From NCBI GenBank assembly GCA_037176845.1, contig JAYKXP010000017.1, positions 744,001-808,000 on the forward strand: 64,000 nucleotides of DNA, given 5' to 3'. Source of the DNA: Paramarasmius palmivorus (Eukaryota; Basidiomycota; Agaricomycetes; Agaricales; Marasmiaceae). The notes below the pieces were generated by a model. That model did no database searches. It was not told the origin of the DNA and saw only the letters and a program-made list of their open reading frames with translations. Position numbers and translations under genes: made by a program. Shown one piece after another: positions 32,081-41,196 of the stretch; positions within the stretch are counted from its first letter, which is position 1, and every line of letters starts with the position of its first letter.

Positions 32081-33290
32081 CTTCAAAGAGCTCCGTAAGT
32101 AGCTGTAGCTGGTCCAAACAAAGGTGACTTACATACTATGACCCTGCCTTCAAGCTTCAAGTCGGCGTAAAGGCGGGTTCGGCGATGATTGGAGGCTTTC
32201 TCAGTCTGCTGTCTTTTGCCATTCCTCTATGAACAGGTGAGCTACTTTCTATCGTCATGTCTTTTCCTATCCACTCATCTTCCTCGTAGAGGTTATATAG
32301 TACTATTCTATCATCTATTCTGCATTTCTCAAGGTACGGTGCAAGCTCCCTACTTAGAGATGCGGCTACTGACAAATGTAGATATGGCCTTCTGCAGTTT
32401 AAGCGGCTTCACCATCTTTTGCGTTCACCATTTCTTCAACTTCCTCGGGATCTAAATCTCATTTTCCTATGATTCGAGCTCTTGAGGAATTCCTCGAGTC
32501 GAAACTCCACGGCGTCACCTAACTTTTGCAAAGGTACCGAGATGAAGGAGCGAGCCTTGAAGAAGCCACGGATTATGGAAAGCGGGCTGAAGAGAGACTC
32601 AGGGCAGGAGCAGAACCTGCTAACAAAGGCCATGGAGCAGGGCCGTCAAGCGAAGACGAACGGCGAGCATGGAGCGCAGACTCCAAGAAGACATTAGCCT
32701 TATTTGTGAGTTTTTCGCCCTCCTACGCTTGTTCATCCTCCAACCTACAATCCATTTTTTCAGCTTCATCCGGCACATCACGTCCAGTCATCTCCCCTTA
32801 TCTTGCAGCAGTCGCATCTCGTTCACAGATCTCGTGCGGTTTCATCCTCCGATTCCATCATATCAAAGACTTGGGAGCTTTCTCGAAGGAATCCAGTCTT
32901 GATGGTCTGGTGGACGTTCTTCAACAGCAATTTTTGGAGGTGCCACTTCCGCATTCAGTTTGCAAAGATATTGCTCGGGATCAATTCATCGACTTTGAGA
33001 AGCTTCATGCTTCGATCCAGTCTAGACCACCGAGACAAACCCAGGATCTTTACTGGAGATCTGGCCATCGTCGATAAAGACCGTGTTACTGCTCACAAAC
33101 CAGTTCTCAACCAGGCAGACGGAGCAGATGAGAGGGAGTTGTCACCATATATGCCCATTGACGTAACTGGTCTTCACCTATCCCCACTTTGTTACCCGGC
33201 ATGGTCGTATCGTCAATGTTCGTTTGTCTGGCGAGTTGTCAATGATCATACTCGGGCTGGCCTGAACGCAGGCATTCTTTGCGAGGCGGT
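32081..33290. pseudogene. Decayed gag-like retroelement remnant
   Basis: On the plus strand from about 32470 a frame reads EEFLESKLHG, then a TAA at about 32520, then in the same frame YRDEGASLEEATDYGKRAEE; a GT-AG intron at about 32705-32761 can follow. Farther on, the sequence encodes VPLPHSVCKDIARDQFIDFEKLHASI and, after a shift, DLAIVDKDRVTAHKPVL, a pattern of gag-like fungal retroelement proteins (a start near 'LxxWRxIxxDxxVDFEKL'). Stops and shifts show decay. On the minus strand 32375-32081 may be part of another interrupted frame that continues beyond the LTR element. Confidence 0.4.
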
Positions 33291-34131
33291 ATGATATATG
33301 ACGACCCACGTGCCTTTGGTCATTCAATTCGCTGGGCACACCTGTATCATCCTGGTGTTCCCCTCGTGTTGTTTAGATTGGAAGTGAGGTGCAAGGCGCT
33401 CCCAGCACATCCTTGGTGGCTAACATGCCAAATTACAAATGTCGGACACGCACTTCACCTCGTTTCTGGTGTTCTATTTTCTCGAGTCCTTGCAGTGTTG
33501 GATTGCTGTGCCCAACGCCTAGCAAGACATGCTGCGAGAGTCAATGTTGACGGTTATACACGGAAAATAAGCTGGCAGTGTCTGTCAAACAACAAGGCAA
33601 TTGGTGCCTGGGTTTGCCAATCATTGGCTTCCATTCCAGAATCACGTTAGCTGATCTTTGTGGTCATGTTCCCCCAAAGCCTCCCAAAGCGCGCCGTTCT
33701 TCGCGGCGCCAGCTGTCGTATAATCCTACTCGTCACCCGGAAACCTCCTGGTGACTCTCTTATCAAGGCAAGCACCTGACTCCTTGTCTCTCTGAGACAT
33801 TTGCCTTTCAGGGCGTACCGCTCAGGACGTTCATGATTCCCTTAGATCTGTCTTGCCCTTGACTTGAAATCTCGTCTCTTCCAAAAGCTTTCGAAATCAA
33901 GTACATCTTATCTTTTGTTTCTGATTCTCCGCCCGTAATCTCGTCTGACTGGACTCAGGCACATGGGATATACGGACGACATTTCCAGCAGTTGGGCTTT
34001 GAACGTGTTTCCTTACGCTCACCCAGCCCTTTCATCTGGTATTTCGTCATGCGCAGGTCGTTTAAACTGTTGAGGGATTATTCCTTAACGAAAGTGGTCC
34101 TGCTGCAGGATTTACGGTTTGAGGCCGCGTT
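33291..34131. other. Spacer with weak retroelement-like traces
   Basis: Plus frame 33279-33650 follows the gag-like remnant and contains several Cys and His residues, but no clear knuckle. From 33650 to 34131 I see no gene or repeat. Confidence 0.25.
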
Positions 34132-34893
34132 TCGCCAAAAACAGAGATTACTCTCTGGTCAAGGCTCTGATCCCAAAAATTTGCGCTTCTCATGACTGTA
34201 GTCATCTCGAGTTGACTTTTGCGGTACATTTGGTGCGTTGTCGTGCAGGTGTTCTGGTTCATGAGCTGATTTTGTGATTTTTAGGAGCAATTTTGGCTTC
34301 CTTCCGCTCAGATTGGGACTAGGAGATCTATTATGCAGCTTTCCAGGCTCCTCGAGACCTTCTCAGACACGCTGTGTTTTTTTTTCTTTAATATTCTGAA
34401 TGGGGGGAGACTGTCATTTGAGTTTTTGTGCGGATTGACTCAAGCAGAGAATTCGTTCCAACTCACCGGGTCCAGTTTGCTTCAAATTTCAATCATATCC
34501 TTGCCGTCATCCCGCTTACCCCGATATTAGTTTGTCCCATTTGGTTGAGTTGACGCTATTCTAAGATTCTACTCCCGTATGCTTTTGAATGGTAAAGCTG
34601 AAAAGCAGGGATTACTGCCTGGTCAAGGCCCCAATCTTGGAATTTTTGGCATCTCATTACTGTAGTCATCTCGAGTTGACTTTTGTGGTACATTTGGTGC
34701 GTTGCCGTACAGTTGTTCTGGTTCACGAGCTGATTTTGTGATTTTTAGGAGCAATTTTGGCTTCTTTCCACTCAGATTGGGACTAGGAGATCTATTATGC
34801 AGCTTTCCAGGCTCCTCAAGACCTTCTCAGACACGCCGTGTTTTTCATGTGGTGTATTCTGACAGGGGGGTATTGTCATTCAAGTTTTTGTAA
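34132..34893 (+). repeat. Direct repeat of about 290 bp, two copies
   Basis: Copy 1 (about 34132-34430) and copy 2 (about 34591-34893) are in the same orientation, offset by about 460 bp. They share GATTACTC/GCCTGGTCAAGG, TGTAGTCATCTCGAGTTGAC, TTTTTAGGAGCAATTTTGGC, GGACTAGGAGATCTATTATG and CTTCTCAGACACGC, with scattered substitutions. The second copy ends about 130 bp upstream of the start of the repeat-tailed anchor gene and so may contain its promoter. No protein or known mobile element is evident in it. Confidence 0.8.
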
Positions 34894-35020
34894 TAGACGA
34901 GGGTGATGAGGGTGACGTTCAGTCCCAATTTGGAAAGCACAGACGGAGACCACCTCCAAAGAATTTCTCTTTGCACCGATAAAAGCCCTCTGTTGCATAT
35001 GATGCTCACCTTTTTTCCCC

Positions 35021-36203
35021 ATGTCTCCTGACACAACCACGAACACAAAGCTAGAGATTCGAAAAGCATGCCTGTCCGTTTTCAGTGCCGCATTAGGGAT
35101 TGGAGCTGCAGTCGGGGCTGCAAAGAGTACTAGCCCAGCGACCACGGTGCTCTCTGTCTCGGCAGGATTGCTTACACTTGTCGCGGCCATACTGTACGTT
35201 TTCTTTCTTCATCTCCCAGTTTAAGAGAGACTAATAGGTGATGCGATATAACAGGCCAGTTTCCCATATTCTATACCCATACCTCAGGGGAATCGTGTTG
35301 TTCGTCACGGGACGCAATTCACTAAACCGAGATGAAGACATTGAGCTGCAAGGTGTTCGTGAACGGGATGGTGTTAACCATGGTTTCCTTGGTACATCAG
35401 AGGCACTAGCTAGGACCACGGGAATCGATGTGTCAGATCACCCAATATCTTCGCACATCCTTGAGTCTGAAACCAGTCCCACGGATAACTTCGACGATGA
35501 CACACCTTTGTTGAACAGCATGGACTTAGATGGGGCTACTTCCAACCGTCGAACCCCCTCCCCCATGTCAAACACAGCTTCAGAATCTATCAGTCATACC
35601 GCGCACATCGATTCTCCCACCGCATCAGCAGTTACAGGTTTTGAGGAGCAGCACGTACAGGCCGGAGATCAAGGCGAGAGTTCATCGACCCCCACTGGCA
35701 TCAGGCCTGGAGGTGCTCTTCCGTCGCAGGACACGATGTTTGATGATGGACAAACTCCGCCAGATTCGATTACGATTACGCCTACACATCATGACACTCG
35801 TCTCGGCACCCCTACGACCGTCACTAGTTCTGTGGAGCAGCACTTACAGGCTGGAAACCAAGGCGAGAGATCGTCGACCATCACCAAGGTTGAACGAAAC
35901 CCAGACCTTGACCAAAGCTCCGCCAGGCCTGGAGGCGCTCTTTCTTCACAGGACACGATGTTTGATGACGGACAAACACCGCCAGATTCGATTACGCCGA
36001 CATGTCATGACACCCGTCTCGACATCACTAGTTCTGCGGACCATCCCATGCAGACCGGAGACCAAGGCGAGAGTTTGTCGACCGCAGTCGCACAAAATGT
36101 AGACCCTGGCCAAACCCTTGCGAGGCCTACAAGTAGTTCTGAAGATGAGGAGATCGTTGAGACCGTTGAGGATGTTGGTAATGGCGGCAGAGAGGAGCTT
36201 TAA
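35021..36203 (+). CDS. KSTSP membrane-anchor protein with tandem-repeat tail
   Basis: Exons 35021-35193 and 35255-36203 give 373 residues. Exon 1 is 173 nt, exactly as in the zinc-finger member, and encodes LEIRKACLS, GAAKSTSPATT and a hydrophobic segment (VSAGLLTLVAAIL). Exon 2 starts with the shared ILPVSHIL..RDEDIELQ-like block. The tail has two full and one partial tandem repeat of about 65 residues, each with an AGDQGES/AGNQGER block, then RPGGAL-SQDTMFDDGQTPPDS and HDTRL. The C-terminus is acidic (SSEDEEIVETVED). No known domain is visible in the tail; it looks disordered. Likely a single- or double-span membrane protein with a long flexible tail; orientation and function are unknown. 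Confidence 0.75.
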
Positions 36204-36455
36204 AAGGTTGAGCGGAATGAGGTGATTGTTCCAGGAGCGCGCAGAGCGATTTGGGCTCTTTCATATGATATTCACCTTCCAAACCAGCCAAAACGGCAGT
36301 TTTTTTTTTCGTCGGCCAATTTTGCCGCCACACAGCCACTGCCCAAAACAGAGAGCTTTCAGACGCTGGCTCATGATCAAGCGCTCAAGGTTTCCCTACT
36401 GCGGGCGAGGCTGGCTTTTGCTAGGAAACTTGTGTATCTTACAACAAAGAAAAAA

Positions 36456-37423
36456 TCACAAATCAAACTCAAACTCTGAATCTGAATCATCGTCTTTCGT
36501 CTTATTCTTCCCTTGTCCACGTATATTCTTTTGTGTCCGACCATTTGTCGCAGTCGCTCGTGCCCGTGTCTTGTCTTCCTCGTCGTCGTCATCGCTATCC
36601 TCGTCTTCGTCTTTACGTCGTTCATCAGGATCCCTGCGTTCAGGCGGATGCAGAGCGCCTGAGACGAGTAGTAATGCTTCCAGTTCTACTTGAGATGTGA
36701 GTCTAAACGCAGGAAGAGAGATATATATATAACACGCACCTTCACGTCTCCTCTCCCGTCCCCTTCCCCATCCAACAACCTGATTAATAACCTCACCCTT
36801 CTGATACACAATAATCATCGGTATCCTCTCCTCAGGCAGGTTAGGTATACACTTGTCCCCAACGATCGAGATGAACTTTGTCCGTGGATACCGAGCTGCT
36901 AGAGTATGAATCTGTGGGAGGAGTGTATCCGATGCCGGGATCCTGTCAGCTTCATGTTAGTTTACCACAGAGCCGAACAAAAAAAAGCACACATACCCAT
37001 CTTTATACAAAACACACACCACCGGCGTGCCCTTTCCCTCACCTCCATCTCCAGGCTCATCAACACAACTCCCCTCAGTAACCTCCCTCGTCCAATCATC
37101 TCTCCCTATCGGGTAGACTCTCCCAAAGCGTCCTTTTTTCTGTAACTCTTTCTCCTGTTTAAGCCTCTCCCGTCTATACGACTCGATATGCCGGCTATCT
37201 TCCTCGTTATCAGCGAGCTCGGCTAACTCTGAAGGTGTGAAATCGTTGAGGATATCAGAGAATGTGGGTGATGGAGGTGGTGAAGGTGTTCGTGGTGGTG
37301 CGGGAAGTGCTGGGATTATTCCGTGTGCGCGCAGGGCGTCGTTACTGCAAGGACATGAATACGTGAGGTTGAGTAGGATGCGTAAACGTACAATTCAGTA
37401 TCTTCATTTGGGTTTATCGCCAT
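36456..37423 (-). CDS. Phosducin-like protein (thioredoxin-fold)
   Basis: Exons 37423-37392, 37344-36997, 36942-36740 and 36688-36456 give 271 residues. The N-terminal part is helical and charged (FTPSELAELADNEEDSRHIESYRRERLKQEKE), followed by a thioredoxin-like region with LLPQIHTLAARYPRTKF, VGDKCIPNLPEERIPMII and GEVINQVVGWG, as in phosducin-like proteins of the Plp1/PhLP2-3 type. Those assist CCT chaperonin in folding tubulin, actin or G-beta subunits in the cytosol. The tail is strongly acidic and ends EFEFDL. All introns are 47-54 nt. A partial duplicate lies at 21605-22257. Assignment to a precise subfamily needs a phylogeny. Confidence 0.85.
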
Positions 37424-38161
37424 GGTAGTTCTTGTGAACTAGTCGAGCTGGCACTGGTGTTTATATGGGTTCCGGACTACTGCGCTGCGCCCGTTGTCGT
37501 TGTCCCTGCCTGCGATTTGCTGCGATCCAAAACCTGCGTGAGTTCTATAAGCCTTCCCGAGCTTGATGGAACGGCTGTGCTAGGATTTGGATGGATCGCG
37601 ATTTCAATGTGGTCGTTACAGTAAAAGAAAGCTAGACCGGCGCCGCGTCTCGGTAACGGTGACCATCACGAGCGCTTGTGTCTTTCCAACAATTCGCTGG
37701 GGATCGTTTAGTTAATGAGAACAAAATATCTACAGCACCCAGGTCTACACAACGAGAAACTACTACTAAACGCGTCCACGATACAACGACAGCCCGCACT
37801 CAAAACGACCGTCCACGATCCAACACAACAGCTTTTACTGCTACACTCGCCCATACTCAACTACCCTTCCAAAACCACCACCATCTCCAAAACGCATCAT
37901 AATCATCTTTTCTCTTCGAAATCGGATAGGCCGAGATGTCCAAGACACCTTTGCGACGAGTTGCGGTTGCCTGAACATCTCCAACGCAGCTGGGAAGAGC
38001 GAGTGCGCGGAACATTGGGTTGAGGAAAGATAAGGACCAGCAAGGGACGGGATTAGACAACAGAACGAGAAGCGGACTGGAATGAGGATTCACGAAACCA
38101 AACAACACACCCAAGTTGCCTCACATCCGCTTTGAATGGTTCGTGTCGCGCATATGCATAT
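37424..38161. other. Spacer upstream of the phosducin-like gene
   Basis: Promoter side of the phosducin-like gene. Plus frames at 37678-38023 are His/Thr/Asn-rich and lack domains. No repeat or RNA gene seen. Confidence 0.35.
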
Positions 38162-38718
38162 TCACGCGTGGAACCTTGTACATAAAACTCTTTCAACCGC
38201 GAGGAGTTCCGGAGACGCGAGTAGCTTCATGATAGGTAGCTCCTGAACTGAATGTTCATGAAATCGAAAAGTGGACGTCGCTTTCTTGGGAGGTGTGATG
38301 TGTTCTAATGCGACAACGGAACCGTCTGAGATACGAATGGCGTCGATTACTCTGGATTTTGACTGTCAAGAAGTAGGAAGAAAGCTTTAGCATGAATTCG
38401 TTGAGGTAACGGACGTCGGACTCACGACAGAATTCTCGAACTGGTGTATCTTTTCTTGCCCATAGACATTAGCTTTTCCTCTGAAATGCCTTGTGTCACC
38501 CACGAACCGGTCTAACGCTTTCAGAGGCGATAGCCTTTGACGAGGAGAAAATCGTAGTTGGAGACCCATACTTGTTCTCGAGGATATCTTGGAGCTTGAA
38601 GGTCGAGTGTTCCATGGTTAAAGGTACCAGTAAGGGGGCTATGGTCAGGCCTTAGGGGCCGGTATTTCAAAACGAAGAGGTATAATGAACGTACCCGCCT
38701 TACTATCCCTCGTAACAA
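38162..38718 (-). pseudogene. Decayed protein-kinase-like fragment
   Basis: On the minus strand, APRYPREQVWVSNYDFLLVKGYRL leads, after a one-base shift, to LSPLKALDRF and HFRGKANV, then a GTGAGT-CAG intron and an exon from 38362 with VIDAIRISDGSVVALEHI. This matches the N-terminal lobe pattern of kinase-like proteins common in mushrooms (W-x-FL-GY-L, then DATRISDGS-V-LK). The lysine of the VALK box is replaced by glutamate (VALE), and the protein stops at 38162 without a catalytic loop. The frameshift, the lost lysine and the truncation all indicate a dead gene fragment. Confidence 0.5.
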
Positions 38719-39029
38719 CTTGAAACCTCCAAAGTTCTTTTCCCTACAGCGGTGAGCGCTCAGTATGGCTGCTTTGGGGGAACGGTGGTATTATCCATTA
38801 TCTTCGGTTGGTTTACGGGCATATTGGTTCTTGTGAGCTAGACGACATGGCTTTGATCTCGTGTTAGATGAAGCGTTGAAGATTTGCGTGCGTTTTCCGG
38901 AAGTGTAAAGTTGAAGGGGCGGTTGCGTAAATTTCAACCTGTGTTAAGTAACGTTGGAATTTAATTGACGCCATTGCATCCGACACGGTTGACCACGATA
39001 TAGTAGTCAGACAACACCACTTTCCATCG

Positions 39030-39121
39030 CCGACCTTAGCTCAGTTGGAAGAGCACAAGACTGTAATCGGTTACCTTACCAAGCCATCTTGGGGTCGCCT
39101 GTTCGAACCAGGCAGGTCGGA
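39030..39121 (+). tRNA. tRNA-Tyr (GTA) with intron, copy 2
   Basis: Same 92-nt gene as at 20389-20480 but on the plus strand, differing by one base in the intron (TTACCTTACC instead of TTACTTTACC). Acceptor stem, A-box, anticodon GTA, intron position after the anticodon and B-box are all intact. Flanking sequence is not shared with copy 1. Confidence 0.92.
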
Positions 39122-39834
39122 ACTAAAAGGGCGCGCTTTCTTTTCCCATTCGAACCTCGTGCCGTCGAGCGATATCGAGTCAGCCTAGACTACTTCCAGC
39201 TCACACCTTCCTCATCGCGAATTGTATCCCGTGCATTTTTAGCATCCTGGATTTTACGCGGTCGTGGTTACGGCAACACGAGGGCAACATACCCAACCCT
39301 AGTCTTGAAACAAGACTTTATTATCGGTTCAGACTCGGAGAGGTCGCAGAAGGGTTTCGGTCGTCAAGCTTTCAAGTCCTCATTGTTCCGTCGCACGTTC
39401 ATTATCGGAGCCGCAGAGAGATAGTACGTCTCGTCGTTGGGCTCAAAAGACTGCAGTTTTGGATTGAGCAGCCTACTAGAAGCCAATGCTTATCTCGAGC
39501 AAGCAAAGGTGTATTTCGAATCCCAGGGTACACTAAGCTGGTGAGTTGGATTTTGAGGGTTTACAGAGTGGTTCAACACTAATTGTAGTACCTGCCCGTA
39601 TTCAGGAGCTTGGAGATGGCACCGTCGCTGATAGTGACAACAAAACTAGATCGTCCAGTCAAGACTCAAAGGCAGAGCACTCCCTCTTCCAACAACAACA
39701 AAAGCTGTTAATCCGAGTCGTACACGAGGCAACTGTCCTTCCACCTTCAAGCCCGAGTCTTAGATTTATATAAAGCAGCCTCTTCACCTCGTGTCCTCCG
39801 AGGGACCGTCGTCACCTATAAATCAGAGACGGAG
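39122..39834. other. Spacer downstream of tRNA-Tyr
   Basis: Short plus frames (39089-39424, 39546-39773) have no recognised domain. Nothing else supported. Confidence 0.35.
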
Positions 39835-40340
39835 AATCGAGATATGAAAAGCATGGATGATAGATATTGGTGCTGCTCTCTGTTTTCGTGCGTTTTCCTT
39901 CTTCCTCCGGGTCACGCAGGTTAGAACTGATCATGATAGACAGGCCGTTTTGTTACTACACTACAAGTTCGGCGTCCGTCGTGTTCGTGAAAGGTCTTCA
40001 GTATTCAATGTTCGGTCCGTACCCCTAGAGTTCAAAGTACCCATTCCTCGGATTCGATATCACTTCATACGGTGTTGCACTAGCTAGAGCCGACCGAGTA
40101 TGATCGCGCGCATCCTCAAATTCCCAGTAAAGGTCCGGGCTTGACACACAGGGCTCATCATGATCTACTCGCAATCGATATATCTGTACTTCCTTGCACT
40201 TTGTAATGTTCAAGAAGCCCATCGTATACAGTTCCACGCCACCACCTTCGACGACGCTTAGGTGGCCGAATCCAACCGTCGGACCCACTCTCCCGTGTCA
40301 AGCACGTCCTTAGAGGAGCTCAATCACGCCACTCGGAAAC
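39835..40340 (+). pseudogene. Decayed fourth KSTSP-anchor gene
   Basis: Two patches match the repeat-tailed anchor gene in order and orientation. At about 39835-39860, GAGATATGAAAAGCATG matches the GAGATTCGAAAAGCATG of the anchor exon. At about 40240-40330, CTTCGACGACG, AATCCAACCGTCGGACCCAC and CCCGTGTCAAGCACG match the tail near 35490-35580. No open frame joins them and the anchor stretch is broken by stops. It looks like a remnant of the family lying between tRNA-Tyr and the DNA transposon. Confidence 0.45.
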
Positions 40341-40881
40341 AGTGCATGAGCGCCATACTAGGTCTTAGATCGTTCAATGTAGCGCTCTCATTTATCTTCG
40401 ACATCGACGGGAAATCAGGTGTACATTCCGCTGCTCGCAGCGCAGCTCGACGGCCTTTTTACAGGTACCTTTCGATGAGTGGCTCGAGTACCTTGACACT
40501 TACTCAGACTGAATTAGGTCTGATCTGTGGAAATAGAAACACACCACTACTACCCAGAAATACAACACCAAACTTTGGTAGCTATCAAATCCAGTCTGCG
40601 CTGTGCAGCCACCCCTGCTCCGTCAAGTTTCAGATAAATGAAACCGTAAATGGTGCTACCCTACTTCAGTGTCCTCTGTTCTAGAATGCTGGACAGTGTG
40701 TTACAGATACTACTGACCAGTGATTGATATTCGATGCTCCAACTCCATCTAGCGATTTTGCTTATTAGGGGAGATTAGGGGGGTGGGAAGAGATTTTTCA
40801 CCTTGGCGACAATTGAATACATGCTATACTTCTATTGATTCGCAGAGACCGCACGCTATCTTCAATTGTCGATAACATTTA
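40341..40881. other. Spacer before the DNA transposon
   Basis: Plus frame 40262-40684 runs through here without a recognised domain. It ends at the TA dinucleotide (40880-40881) that is duplicated on the far side of the transposon. Confidence 0.35.
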
Positions 40882-40919
40882 AGGTAGGCGGCAACAGGAA
40901 CCAGCACCCCTTACTAAGC
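40882..40919 (+). repeat. Left terminal inverted repeat
   Basis: Matches the complement of 44130-44167, with a single mismatch near the inner end (CTTACTAAG versus CTTAGTAAG context). Directly preceded by target TA. Confidence 0.88.
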
Positions 40920-41196
40920 CGTGATGTCACGTCACGTCACGTCACTGTCACGCGTCAAATCTTCGACGTGGCATTCGAAAAAAAAAATTGGCGGGGGAAT
41001 CGACGAGAGGTGGTATAGTGGTTGTAGATAGGGTATATACAGCTTCTGGTGTTCTTATGCCTGAGCCCTGGCCCTTGCCAGCATCTCAGGAGGTAATGTA
41101 CGGTGTCCATGATAGCGTCTGTTGGCCCATGCTGCCTGACTCCCGGAGAGACCTTCAGAGTACGCGTGAATGAATCTAGCTGACCGGTTTGCAAAC

